Source: Bradysia coprophila (Eukaryota > Arthropoda > Insecta > Diptera > Sciaridae). Taken from it: a stretch of 64,000 nt of DNA. The notes below the pieces were generated by a model. It saw nothing but the letters and a program-made list of their open reading frames with translations, was not told the DNA's origin and made no database searches. Made by a program: the position numbers and the translations under genes. The stretch spans positions 9,158,725 to 9,222,724 of the forward strand of contig NC_050737.1 of the NCBI RefSeq assembly GCF_014529535.1, given 5' to 3'. Of the stretch, positions 49,489 to 63,058 are shown piece after piece (the stretch's first letter is position 1; every line of letters begins with the position of its first letter).

Positions 49489-51177
49489 TGTTTATAAGAT
49501 AAAAAAAATGTTGAAATGTTGATAAGTGACGTTAAACCGAATTGTCATCAACTGTCAAATTCACACACAAGTCACGTTTGTTCAGTGGATTGGTTGGTCG
49601 ACTATAGCCCAAAAAACCCAGAGCAAATTCGTTATTGCCCATAAATGTAATGTAAACACCGGTGGTTGTAAGATGTGTTACATCCCCACGTTCTAAACAA
49701 ACTGCATGTATGGGAGAAAAGGGAGAACAAATCAAGGGGGAAACAACCATGACGAATGGTGGGGCAGGTTGGGACGAATGAAGGTAAATAATGGGCGAAT
49801 AAAGGGAAAATATTGGACGAATAGTCGAATGGTGGGACAAGATTTTCCATTGTTGTTTTCCTCTCGGAACAAATTTACGTAGTTTGTACGCTTTAGAATT
49901 TGATGTTTATTAATGAAGATGTGACTGTAAAATGAATGAAGAATTGTTATTTACGTATTTTGCCAAAATACCTAAGACAGATTTCGTATACAACTTTACC
50001 TGTAATGGACCGAAAATCCCCGTCGCATATAACAGAGCCTATTTTAAGGAAAAAAATCAAGTATTTACCCAACTTGCGTAAAAAAAATCAATCTCAAAAT
50101 TCTTACTTCCCTCATCGTCATCAAGTAAATATTTTGCTGGGTTTTCCGACATTGATAAAGAGAGAATCAAAATTGCGAGCTGAGAGAGCGAAATTTTTCT
50201 TGAGGTCATAGTGAAATAAGTAATTTAAAAATTGCGAGCGAAGCGAGCAAAATTTTGCGTGAGTTCATAATGAAAAGAAAATTGATAAGATCGCAAGCGG
50301 AGCGAGAAAATTTGCAGAAATTTGATTTGAGAAAAGTTTCAGTGTATTTTCAGAAATTTCATATGACAAAAGTTTTAGTGTATTTCAGGCAGAAAAAAAT
50401 GAGTCATTTAGGACTTTCTTCTTACTTACACAAGCATGCAGTAAGTATAAAATTCTAATCCTCAAATTTTAAGAAAAGAAAGAAAGAAAGTCCTAGGTGA
50501 CTCATTTTTAGAGTTATTTTGACAAAACGTCCTTTGGTTAATTGATGATATATACAGGCTTTAACATTTCAAATGACTCACTGTCATTTTTTTTTCTTTC
50601 AAAGAATGTCGTTGTGAATTCGCAATGACACAATGAAATACTCAGAAATATTTGACAGTGAGACTGTCTCACCGAGACATTTCAAATGTTAAAGACTATA
50701 CAAAAATTAATAATCCAGAATCCAGAAATAACTAACAAAACGTATGAAGCCTAGAATGTGTCCCTTCAACTGTTTTACTTCGAAGAAATATTTAGGAAGT
50801 ATATGGGCTTGGGTTTCTTGTTTACCACCATACACGAAGTATGATAATGTTATGCACGTAAGCGTTATGAAAGGGTGTATTTTGATTAAAAATTTTTGAT
50901 GGAACGTCCAGTTAATAGAAATTAAAAGTTGGATGTACTCCACGCGCCACAGTCGATTTTTCAATTTTTAATTTTAAAGTATTACAGGTGTGACCAAGAA
51001 AAACGTCCAACTCGAAGACAATTTTTACGTCTTCAGGCTAGGTTTTTAGTGTATACAATACACGCCTAAAATAGGCCCTGGCATATAAAGTAAATTGCAA
51101 CGCTTACTTATTGATGGAAATGGGACAATTTACGCTGCGTTAAAAAGATCTTCTCACGTTTCATTTTGAATTGACAA
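49489..51177. other. Intergenic region upstream of TVP23
   Basis: No gene supported. 50175-50330 carries three diverged copies of a ~55-base unit containing GCGAGC-GAGCGA. Two foldbacks follow: 50393-50420 with 50484-50512 (AAAAATGAGTCATTTAGGAC against GTCCTAGGTGACTCATTTTT), and 50551-50587 with 50653-50700. 51068-51080 (AAATAGGCCCTG) resembles one terminus of the hAT-type element next door. Confidence 0.45.
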
Positions 51178-52735
51178 CAGGGCCTATTTTTCAGATTTTC
51201 TAATGAATTTTAAAGAATTTTGATGAATTTGATGAATTTAATGAATTTTAATGAATTTTAATGAATTTTAATGAATTTAATGAATTTTGATGAATTTTCA
51301 AGAATTTTCAAGAATTGTGATCACAGAGCTATATATGAAAGTACTTCCAGGATTTCTCATTAATTACAAAATAAAATAAATAACTAAATTCTACGTTAGT
51401 TACAACTCGTTTATGACCCGTAAATAAAGATTCAATCTGTTTCCGAGCATCATCGGATCTCTAGACGTTCACACATTTGCTTAAATATTTTCTAGCCTTT
51501 AAAATCAAATGTAACTTTTCATCACCATGTTACCAAAAGAATTTGTACTTAGAGCTATCTTTGATTGATCTGTTAGTTGAAATCGTGAGTCGTATATTGT
51601 GCCGGAATGGCTACCAAAAGGCGCATTGGGCGGATTGGCTGAAAAAGGCTCAGAGGCGCATAAATAAACTTTATTGGTCTGAGGAGCGCCAAAAAGCAAA
51701 AGGCGCATCGGGTATCGCCCAGTATGGCCAGTCCAGGCCTGGTCGTATAGTTCAGATGAGGCTATTGTATACGTTCTAAGCGGAAACTACTTTATGCGGA
51801 AATGGTTGACGTGCTTTATGTCTGTATTCAAAAACCGCGTAAATACAATTTCATTATGTTATATTTTACAGAAATCTCGATTTCCACTGATAATAGACAG
51901 TTTGCGCGAATGACGTATAATTTATAAGTCAACTTATAAGTTGGAAATTACAAGTGAACTTCCAGAACTTCTCGTATGAAGATGTGACTTATAATTTCTA
52001 CCTTATAAGTTGACTTATAAATTATTTGTCATTTGCGCAAACTGTCTAATGGGAGATTAAAGATTTGATAAGTTTTTTTAATTAAATTTGACGTAAAACT
52101 CAATTTTGTAATAAAAACTGTTCATTTTAGAGGCGTTCCGTAGAACAATTTTTTGCTTAGAATAATGTTCTGCTTCGAATTTTTCATAATTCCTCATTAC
52201 ACTTTGACGTAAAAAGTAGAAATTATAAGCTATAATAAGTCATACGATTTTACGTATTCCACGTCGCTTGCGAATAGTATCTTTATCATTGCGGAAAACA
52301 CCGTTGCTATTCTTAATCATATAAGAAAGACGAACGTGAAAGCCTATATTTTTAGAGTACAGCTCTAACTACTTAAAAAGCTTGAATTTGAAAAAAATTG
52401 TTACTGATAAACCTATAAATAATTAAAATCGATACATTGTAAACGAAATACATTCAAAAAAATTAAGTCTAGTGTTTCCAGGCCGAGCAAAGCTCACTTT
52501 AGCCCTGCGTGGATAATTTTTTGTTAAACTTTTTATTTTCCAACAAATTTGAAACGGAAACGAATTTTAATGAAGCTTAAAGAAATTTAATGAATTTTAA
52601 TGAAAATCAATGAATTTAATGAATTTTCATGAATTTTAATGAATTTCATGAATTTTCATGAATTTTCAAGAATTTTAATGAATTTCTTGAATTTTCAAAA
52701 ATTTGATGAATTTAATGAATTAAAAATAGGCCCTG
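51178..52735. mobile_element. Non-autonomous hAT-type DNA transposon, 1558 bp
   Basis: Perfect 14-bp terminal inverted repeats, CAGGGCCTATTTTT at 51178-51191 and AAAAATAGGCCCTG at 52722-52735, flanked by an exact 8-bp direct repeat ATTGACAA (51170-51177 and 52736-52743). Eight-base target duplication and CAGGG-type ends are hallmarks of the hAT superfamily. Both subterminal regions (about 51199-51313 and 52568-52720) are arrays of a degenerate AATGAATTTTA repeat, in the same orientation at both ends. No transposase frame; the interior has a GC-richer 200-base island at 51590-51780 and another foldback element at 51894-52048. Confidence 0.85.
51894..52048. mobile_element. Foldback MITE nested inside the hAT-type element
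   Basis: TAGACAGTTTGCGC at the left end is mirrored by GCGCAAACTGTCTA at the right, and pairing continues through ATAATTTATAAGTCAACTTA against TAAGTTGACTTATAAATTAT. Total 155 bases. Flanking TA would fit a Tc1/mariner-type target, but this is not proven. Confidence 0.7.
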
Positions 52736-52743
52736 ATTGACAA

Positions 52744-54451
52744 CGCCAACGATCGTGAATTGTCATCATTTTTTACCCTAAAACATCACTACCTTGCTCA
52801 CTATTAGTACTTCCGAGTCTTGGATCATACTCCATTTGCTACGAAACACGCAATTTTGTGATTATAGAAAAAATTCAGAAGAATTGGAACAAATTTGTTA
52901 TAACCAATCGTTATACTTAATTCTGTGAATTTTGTTAATTTGTTGTGAATGTCCTATACGAGTAAATAAATAACTTAATTCAATTACCAACTGACTTGAA
53001 TCGTGAATGAACCATTGAGAACATTGACGATTGACTTTATCGTCATGTTTACTTCCCCAATCAAATCATTCTTCGACCTTGATATCAATACAGTTTTGAA
53101 CATCGACTATCGACTTGACCATTTAAATAATTGTCTCCCGAGTTTCTGCTTGACCATTGACTGTAACTATTTACAGAATCAGACCTCTAATAAAACATGA
53201 CTTCCCCTTTCGGTTATTTATTGAGAAGTGACTAAATACAATTTTCTTCTTTACTAAGGACAATAAGTCATTATATTCATTTGGACCACTACTGCTCTAG
53301 AATTATATGCCATGTTAAACCAAAACATCGTAATGCATTCATGTCTTTGCTTTTGAAGAGCTTTCGTGTGCTTTCACCTACTTTCCCACTTTTCCAATGG
53401 AATCACAAAGAATCTCAGAGCTTTGGAAAGCTCTACAAAGCACACAAACAATGTGATACAACGTTCTGGCTTAACACGGCACTATTGCAGGTGCATATTC
53501 GAACGCAAAGGACCTTATTCGTCAAAAAAAAAAAATTGAGCCTAGTGTACATCGTGTACAATAGATGTTTTAACTGAACTTGACTGAAGGTGGTTCATGT
53601 AACTAGACGAAGTCCCTATTTGCCACATAATACCACAACACCGTAAGTATCGAAGATTTCCTCAAAATTCGGTGCCAATCAAGAATTCAATATGAGGAAC
53701 AAATTGTTATTGTGCTTCCACGATTCCATTCAACTTCCATTCAAAAATAATAAGGTCACCGAACAAAATTTTCTAGTGGCGGCCTTCCATCGTCTGCAAG
53801 AAGACCTTTTCTGTATGCTAAAGATTTTATTCGGAAGAAATCCACGGAATCGTTCAAATTTTACTGCCAGCTGCCTTCGTTTAACCCGTTCTTTCAGAAC
53901 CTAGATATGAATATACCGACTCTCCATCTATACCTTCATGTTGTGTTTTACCACGGTTCATAAAACGTCACAATATACTCAATTTTATATTTTCTTTTTC
54001 GCCTCCCACCAAAACGAATCACTACATGAAGGCAACAGCAAACGAAAACCCCGCACAAAACCATACACAAATCAAAACTGAAGTGTTTTAGTCGCTGGGG
54101 CTTCGACGTTAGCCCAATGAAAATTTAGTTCAGTGTACTCATATCATATCTTTGTTCGCCAAAATGTCGCAGCGACTTGCGGGTGGTATTATTATTTTGT
54201 CAAAAATTTCATGATTGTGGACAATTTAAGAAGCCAAAATGAAGAAAGAATTCCGAATTCTTATCTGGTTTTTCGTGAAAAAGTAAAATTAAAAGTCTCT
54301 CATATCATTGTGTCGCGTAATAAACAAATAAATTCGCACTAGACAAACCATCGACGACGGTACAATTTTTTTTTTAACCAAATTGTGAGCAATATTTTTA
54401 TCGAGTATTATTGTCGTAAAAAGGAATCTAACGAAAGATAAAATATTAGTG
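52744..54451. other. Intergenic DNA upstream of ZNRF exon 1
   Basis: No separate gene supported. It must hold the ZNRF promoter or 5' UTR. Open frames at 53281-53577 and 53692-53904 lack conserved features. Confidence 0.4.
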
Positions 54452-57400
54452 ATGGGTGCTAAGCCCAGTACAGCGAATGGGGGACATCAAGGTTCTAGAG
54501 AACGGGCCTTCTCAACAAGTAATTACATTTGTTTTTAACACGAAAATTTGCCTCTTGCAAATTCTGTTATATTATGCACACACCATGTAGATGACCGGTT
54601 GTGATGATTTTTGTATATAATATTCATGGTTCTATTGTTTCCCAAACTAGGCATGCATACTACAAACGATAGACAAAGGGCAAGAAGTTTATCTTCGGTT
54701 CCAGATTTACAAGCTAGTCATAATAATCACGAAGCAATGTCGATACCACCAAATGCCGTTGCTACACAGTCTGTTAGCCATGAGGATAATGCAAGTGTAA
54801 ATGCAATTGCTTTAGGCCGATTCACAGCTACTTCCTTGCCTTCTCACATATGGTCTTGGAATGGTAAGTGGAAATCAGTTCATTTTTCTCTTCTTAAACA
54901 ATTTCTCTGACATTATTCTTTCGACAAATTGGATAAATTTCAACAACAAAAAAATTGACTTTGTTACGACGACATCACAGAATAAAAAAATATAAAATCT
55001 CTGTGTCGTCAAATGAATACCAATACATGTGATGAAGTGTTGTTATTGCCTTAAAGAGTAAGTCGACAATAGTTCATGCTTATAAATAAATTGACTTTCT
55101 TATCGGTTGATGCGGTTGTCTGTTAAGTTGACAACATTCTGACCTTGGACTATGAAAAAAAAAATATGAGAGATGCGTATAAAACTGCTTAAACACAACT
55201 CCAGATATATAGAAAACATTTTGCGCCATATAAACGATTTTTTTTTCTGATTTTATTCAATTCATTTCCACGAAAGTGAGCCTAATCATCATTTGCGATG
55301 ATAAAACAATTTTTTTTTGCGAATTTGATGATGAGACTCTTCTCCTTCCTATATAATATTATTCATACACTTTGTATCGTATTTGCATTTTATTATGTTT
55401 CCAGTTCAATAACTCTGGTTACACTGTGATGCCATTGCCCATTTCGAGTACAAGTACACATTCGAGTACCAACAATTTTTCTTTTTCGGTAGTAGCAAAA
55501 ATATGTGTTATATATACACACAACAGCGCATGATAATTTGTTGATTGCATTGCGTAGTTCGTTTTAATGATAATTTTAAACAGAAATCGTTTATTTTTAA
55601 GTCTCAATTGATTTCAGCCCACAATTGTTACCATTTTCTGAAGTTTAGGATAATAAGTTTATTTAGACATGTCGGTTATCTGCCTGCGGTCAGTAATGTT
55701 TATTATTTAAAAATAAACGCTCCAATTAATTTCTGTTAAATACATTTCATTGAGCACTCTTCGAAAAAGTACATTTCAGAACAAGAGAAAGAGAGAAGGT
55801 GGAAAAAAAAAGATTTTTTTTTTCTTTTGGAGGTAAAAATGTTCTGACCAACCGGATATGTGTAACGCCAGCACACCCATAATATCACTGGTGATTAATT
55901 TCCCTGTCGATATGTCGTTGTTCTTACGATATTGTGTCGTTTAACAGGTCAGTGCAGACAGACGCCCTTTGCTGTGTTTCATTTCTTTGTACTTTTGGTG
56001 GGATTTAGTCAATAAAATAGAATTTAAGAGAAAACAAATTATTAGAGTATTGTGGCTGGAGTACTATTTCCATATTTCAAACGATGCTAGACTAGATGAT
56101 GATGCGATTATGCTAAACATTTTTATTTTGCAAAATAGCAACCACATTACGGTTTAGCTTTTAACACATTTCCCATGAAGTTTTCAGTTTTAGACTGAGA
56201 GCCCATGTACATGTTAGTTCCTCATAAGATTGTGGTCCGAAATCTATGACACATTTCACACTAATCGATTTATAAAACATTTGTTCCGCGACTTTTATTG
56301 TTAAAGGATATAAGAATCTCTATACAGGTGGTAGATCGGTGTATATCTCAACGAAGTCGAGTTTACGCTAAAATGAAGAATAAAAGTTGAAAAATTCAAA
56401 GAATTGACTTTTCTTATCATCAATTTCTCTTTCAATTTCTGACAGCAAAATATTGTCAAAGTTTACTAATATAAAGGACTACCGGGTCGAAAGTACCTTC
56501 GTTATGGCTCTCCCACTAAACGAACACAAACTTGGCGGAAATTGTTACTTATATCTGTTGTAGGCTATTTTTGGAAATCTCAAGAGTTGTTCTGTAATTT
56601 TGTCCCAAGGCATGCAAAAATGTTTTTCGCATCAAGAAGTGGCATACACAACCGTGGGAGACTGGTCTACACACCCGGCTCTCGGTCTATATACTTTTAA
56701 CGAAACCGCATCTTAAAGTTATTCAACTCAAAGAACGACATTTCTTGTGATATTTCATAGAACCACTGGACGCTTACGAATATAGTGCTCTGCTTCTCAT
56801 GTCCCGTCCGAATTAAAGAAATTCTTTTTGTGTTCAAAGACGAGATGAAATAAAGCTCTATTTCCACTAGATTTCAATTGTTTGGCGGTCGTGTACCGCA
56901 CTGGTGTTTTTTGTGTGTGCTTGCCCGATTTCAGAATATTAACGAAAACAAAAAAAAACTGATAAGTTTGTATACAGAAACCGAGATACTGTAATGCCGT
57001 TGTTTTTTGATTAGCATTTCCATGTTCGTATCAGGACTAAAGAGTGTTGTAATTGAATTTTCTCTTATCGAACCAGTCTATTGATCGACGATAAAAAAAA
57101 ATTGTCTGTAGTCATTGCCAGATATGATTTCGTTTTTTTTAAAGGGACATAGTCTGTCGACGTGCTGCTTTGAGTTTTTCCCAAAGATTGTGATTCATAT
57201 CTTGTGTGATGAAAACTAAATAATTTTGCGATAAGAGACTTAAGTGAGATAAATTTTATCATTTCTGACATCGACCGTGAATTACCACATATTGTTTGCT
57301 TAAAATATCTCTAATTACAATTTTACTAAAAAATAGTGAACAATAGTGACTTCTTTAGATTCGTCATTAAAACGTCTTTATTAGGCTAATGTGAAGGTAC

Positions 57401-60400
57401 AGGTTGTAAGCTTTGTTGTCTTCGGTGAAAAAAAAACCAAACCAACACTTTATCAAACAAGGTATATCTTTGAAATTGAAACAATCACAACGGTAACTCA
57501 GACCCTAATACATATCTTGTATTAAAATATCGTAATGAGTTTGTTTCGATACAAGGTGTGGGGTATGAATGAGGTTTCCATGCTAAAAATTCTTCTCTTC
57601 GAATTTAATTGTTCTTTGTTGTTGTTTTATCCTTGTCTCATTGTGCTACTGCAAAAAAAAAATTATATCCTTGCATAAGTTGAATTCTGTAGCATACGTC
57701 CTGAAACTAGTGCTACAAAAAATGATTTTGTGCAACGCATAGCATCAAAGTACTAACAAACGGACAAAACGGAAATGGAAAATCCCATTACACAGATTTA
57801 TCCAAACAAAAAATTGAGTATTCTACGAAACAAAATTCCGCTTCATTCAAATTGTTGGTCTTTGTTCTACAACTATTTACGATTGAGCGGAATTATTTTA
57901 ATTTATTAATTTATTCGAACGAGAAAAAAAATCGTACACAACAAAAATGTGACATTTTTTTGTTTAAACAGTTGTTAAAAGAAAACATGCGGCGTTCTCG
58001 TCGCTTCACTGTGATTTTAGGATACATTTTTTTATACAATCGATTGAATATTGAATGCAATGGAAGTGTGTTGCTCAGAGTGGGCTGAATGAAAACTCAC
58101 AGGTTAAACATGGTGAACATTTGTCCGCGGCCATGGCTTCCACAGAAAATATACTTTAAAAATATATTAATCGTTGTGTAACCTCATACAGCCCGTTTTC
58201 AACAATTACATTTCAGTGACTAGCAACAGACATGTTCATCTATCAATATAAGCAATTACCAAATTGGGTGGTACACATGAATATACATGGAGACGACGTT
58301 CTGAAAACATTTTTTTAACTTGGGCGAATCTTCACCCGCTTCCTATACACCCATATGGCACCAATACGTTGTACCATTGTTATTAAAATTACAACCTCTA
58401 CCGACTACAGTCCCAATACATTCTACTCTACAGCACTCACTAAGTAGTCTAGGTGCCCTGACTCCTTGCCCATCGAGTGGTGCGTTGTATACAGCCATTT
58501 TTAGGACTCCGGAGCTCAGAATTATTAATGTTCATACCAAATAGTGTCTATTTATCTATCTTCTGAAATTAAGTGTATATTTTCCATATAAATTTGTAGT
58601 ACACAAAAACTTCTCCTCTAAGTTCGTGGAGGCGCAACAAGAAAATTTGGGTGCCAATGGCTTTGTGATCAACTAAGTGTATCAATGTGTTCTGTGAGAA
58701 CCTAGTCGTTCATACCAGATTTAGTTTGTCCATGGTATGGTTATGAAAGGTGTTCTTGCACAATACTATTTTTTCAATTTTTACCTTGTTAATGAGAAAG
58801 AGAATGGTCAAGCAGCGCTGAAATACTATGTAAACTCATTCCAACCTAAAGTAGATTCGATGTCGGCAAATAAACCTTAATCAACATGAATTCTTGCATC
58901 AAAAAAAATGATTTATGTAAAATCGTGATATTTTTCTAGAACAAGCCAACTGCTAATACTTGGTAAAAATTCATCGTCTTCGTAACGTCTATATAAAACT
59001 CCTCCTCTCGTATTAATTTCCATTCAGTAGGAACGTTCTTTTAGGCAATTTAGGTCTACGTATACAAGCAAGATATTATGTCTAAATTAACGATTCACTT
59101 TTCGTTCCTATTTCATTATTTATATTTTCTAGTCATGGTATGACGTTAGGGATTAAATGGTTCTGACATAAAGTTCGGACATAAAATTCATATTTTCAGC
59201 GAATAGGATTTAGTTTCCCGATTGTGCCACGTTTGTGAGATTAAGTTTCAAAAGTGTATTATAAACCACACAACGAAAAAGGAACGCATTGTGTGTTCTT
59301 TTTCGGTATATAGTCTCTACAATATAGACATGGAATTGGGTCAAAAGTTAGTGAGTTTTAAAGCTCGGAATTTAACGTTGGCAATTAACAAAGCTTTATC
59401 GATAAACGTTATAATTGTTTCCACTCGTTTTCGGAAAATGTTCAGTACTGCTTTTCTAGTTGAAACAAGTGAATGAAACGGTCGACTGGAATTTAACCGA
59501 ATAGAAAGAAAATAGGCGTAATGATTGTGACATCATACAACATCAAAATCATTTACAAAATCTTACAATTTAATTCCAGTTGTGAGTCAAGTGATTCGTT
59601 TAACGATAGCGTATCGATTACAGTGAGAAGTTCTTGTAAATGGACATTGAATGCAATATTGATTCAGTGATTGATTTATATTTAATTGCGGACGAGAATT
59701 TCAGTTTTATTTATTCATTTGATTAACTCTTTAACTCAATGTTATTATAAATGAGAATTATATTTACGATTGCCATACGGTGCTATATGTATAATATATG
59801 TATGATTTGTAATAAAAAACCGGGTGTTTCGCTTTCGTCTGCTCTGCACACATAGCACACATAAAACCGAACATTAAAACCATAATTATCCACATTGCAC
59901 TGTGTTCTAAAACCCATGATTCGTGGTTCGTGGAAATGATCGTAGAATAGCCGGCGACTCGAATTATATTTCGAAATTTATTTTATGGTTTGCGGTTTTA
60001 CAAAAATGTTAGAAGCTGGAAAATGTCTGTTTGGAATTTTGCAGCAGGAACAATGCAATCGTTTGACTGTAAACGGAAGAACATTTTACTCTATGTGTTT
60101 TTGAGAAATTCAGAGAACGTTTTCGACAAAACAATAAAAAACGTTCTGTGGTAAAGAAATGTGGGTATCCCACATGTGTCTAGATAAACTGATATTTAAG
60201 TCGATTAATTACAATAGTGAATTGTAGGTGATTTTAGAAATGACATAACTATAGCCCATCAATCATGAACTCAAAGACTGGTATTCCGACTGAGAGTCAC
60301 ATTTACCATCAAAAACGTTATCGATGTAGTTCAACTTTCGTTGATTATTTTATGTACAGAAATTCTGAAATTTAATCAGATAATCAGTGAAAGCAAAGCT

Positions 60401-63058
60401 AATCTCATATCACGCCAAAAATAGGTTAAGATCTTTGCCAGTTCATTCTAAATTTATAGATGATCCGAGACATTGACCATAATTATGAGGTTCAACCAGT
60501 TTCATACTTTATTCAATCTATTCACAATTGGAAAAATGAAGAGCCTATCCATAGACTGACAGAATCCTAAAATTAAAGAGCTGAATCAGATACCTGTGAG
60601 ATATCATTAGTTCTGTAATGTTAGATACTTTGCTGCGGAACAGCAGCCTGTCCAAAGCCATCGATATCCGGACATTAATTCAAACAGCTGTCGCCTCTCA
60701 AAAAGTATCCGAAACGGAAAAAGTGTATTTAACCCCCAACCGAACTGTGACTTGCTACAGCTGTGTTTCTCACGTTCCGCTCATACAGCGCCTCACTGTA
60801 TTTTGTGCTTACACGGTTTTACCACTATACTCTTACACGCTTATAAGACAGTGAAGTTGTATGATTGGACGAGGTGAAGCAAATTGCATCACACATTTGG
60901 TTGGGGTTACAGTTAGCCCCATGCAGGTAGATTAGTCTTATTAAATGGAATTATAGAGATGAAATAGTGGCTTGTAAAACCAGCTTATCTGTTCAAAACT
61001 AGCGTAAATTATTCATTGAGGTCACAAATAATGAATCCTGTATTTCTGTTAGTTAGCCTTTTTTAATGCTATAAATATACACGTTTCAGTTGAAATACAT
61101 CATCAATGCATTCAAAAACTCCAATTAAAGTAAGTGCCGTGAACACGATATCCTTGATAACGATCCATTAAATGTATAGAAAATGGTTAAGGGAGCGCGG
61201 TCAATTTAATGGGGCTCATCGATGGACAACTTATTAACTCTGTCACGATCAAAATACATATCTCATGTCCAAAAATAAACTTAAAAATTAGCTTACAGCA
61301 CGAATATAGTATGTATACTACTGATATCGTCAATAGATTATGCATGGTGAAAGTTTTCAAATTCTACACAGCCGAATTAACCTCTAACCTCTATTTCGTA
61401 TTACAAAATTAATGCTGCATTGTTGAAGCGGTTTACTCGAGGCCTAGATTTTATTTCAATAAAAATAAACTGCAAAGCAATTTCTATGACCGAACTAAGT
61501 GTTCACACAAAAGTATATCAAGAAATTGCGCTAGTTCCATTCAAATAAACAAAATCGATAACCAAATTACGAGCTGGATGGTTGTGCATTAAATCCAACA
61601 CGTTTCTTCGCACTACATAAACTACTACACATCAACAATTTTATACGCAGCCCTATCATGCAGAGAGTGGAACGCTACAATCATTCGTTTATATATACAA
61701 TTTTTGTTTCCCAACCGTGACGAACCAAGAATTATTATTAACGTCATACATTACCCGTGCAAGATTACCTGTTTCTCGTGTCTCAAGTTCAATATCTGAC
61801 CTTTGTCTTTACAATTAGCCATACTATACAAACGGTATAACGTGTGTTATTATCATCGTACTGAACCCTTGGTTATGTACGCATTAAAAAGGGAAATAAA
61901 TGAAATGAAAGTGATAGCCACACAAATACCCGCACGAATAAACGGAACGTTTAAACGACCACTGCGGACTTGTTTGATGTTTTAGTCTGCACACACAGCT
62001 CGTGTTTGCGATTACTGTTGCATTTTTCAATGGTGCATTACTAGTTGATATTTTACCAAGCTTACTTGTGTGGGAATCGGAATCAAGATCTGCCACAGGA
62101 TTCATTTTAAATTCGATTTAAGTGATTGTTTGTTGATTCACTAATGGAATTTTAGTGTAAGAGATTCACTGACGACATTAGCTCTTACATTAAAAAAAAA
62201 TCGGCTGCTGAACGCCGGTTTTGCTCTTTCATTAAGGGTAAAAAATTGTCGTCCAAACAAAAATAGTTTTCGTATTCGTACTGGCTATACATTTGAGTGA
62301 ATGTAAATAGAACTTACCAATTCCATTACCAAAACAAACGTTGTCCGGTTCATTTAAATAACTTTATTTAGCTGGTACTACCAAATGTACAACATTCACA
62401 TTCATCATATTTGGATGTCCACGCAGTCAATTCGAAAACAGTGTGTACACATAGCGAATCGATTTATTGATTAGTACTTTCAGTATTTTCAGATATGAAA
62501 TAATAATAATTCTCATTAAGATCCGACCGTAATTTTAAACAATAATTTGTGTGTTGTATGACCAGAAGCAGTCATTGAAAGTTGTTATGCTGGTGGTTGC
62601 ATGTTTTATTAAATGAAAAAAGAGAACTTCAGTGTAAAATTAATATTTACATATTTATGTCGTGTGAACTATGTTGGCAATTTAAAATTTATTTATGGTT
62701 AAATTCGCTTGAGTGGTAGACGTTGCAGTATCGAGGATTGCGCTCGTTAATTAAATGGGAATTATTATCGGAACATGTATACCAAATCAAGATTTTCTTG
62801 TAGCCGCGCCGTCAAGAAGACGAGTTTATGGTAATAAGAACACACGCACACGATTGTGAAAAATTTTAAAAATTATAATTTATGCGAATAGTCGTATTTC
62901 CTTAATTCGTTTCTATTTTGCTTGTCGATTACATAAAAAATTCATTGTTTTAACCGTTTCAGGCATCAAATGTCCGGTGTGCAGCAAATTTGTATTGCCA
63001 GATGACATCGAGTGTCATTTAGTTATGTGCCTAACCAAACCTCGTTTATCATACAACG
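54452..63058 (+). CDS. ZNRF1/2-type E3 ubiquitin ligase, first three exons (continues off the right edge)
   Basis: ZNRF proteins are N-myristoylated membrane-associated RING ligases found in neurons and on endolysosomes. Exons: 54452-54518, 54651-54863, 62963-63058, all GT-AG with matching phase; the coding sequence is open to the end at 63058, where a GTAAGT donor leads to exons beyond the window. MGAKPSTANGGHQGSRERAF has Gly2 and a Ser/Thr at position 6, a myristoylation signal as in vertebrate ZNRF1/2. Exon 2 is Ser/Asn-rich (QRARSLSSVPDL, as in family members), ending LPSHIWSWN. Exon 3 is the zinc finger CPVCSKFVLPDDIECHLVMC followed by LTKPRLSYN, diagnostic for the family. The RING domain is not in view. 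Intron 2 is about 8.1 kb. Confidence 0.93.
54864..62962. other. ZNRF intron 2 (8.1 kb), no nested gene recognised
   Basis: AT-rich with many poly-T tracts and short open frames. The frames at 58320-58544 and 60618-60854 are the longest without obvious repeats but neither resembles a known protein nor has clear splice borders. No inverted-repeat element as clear as those in the left half was noticed, in contrast with AK6 intron 3. Confidence 0.4.

Noticed and set aside
49532-49850. Overlapping minus-strand frames upstream of TVP23
   Set aside because: Driven by a purine-rich, loosely repeated GGGACGAATGG-like stretch; no coding signature, and they sit in the TVP23 promoter side.
58320-58544. 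Pro/Leu/Ser-rich frame inside ZNRF intron 2
   Set aside because: Starts from a TTG, no splice borders, no similarity recognised; low-complexity composition.
60618-60854. 78-residue frame in ZNRF intron 2
   Set aside because: No family resemblance or splice context; consistent with chance or repeat-derived DNA.
62061-62105. Possible minus-strand first exon (MNPVADLDSDSHT followed by GTAAGC)
   Set aside because: The start and donor look good but no following exon was found; a single short exon is not enough to call a gene.
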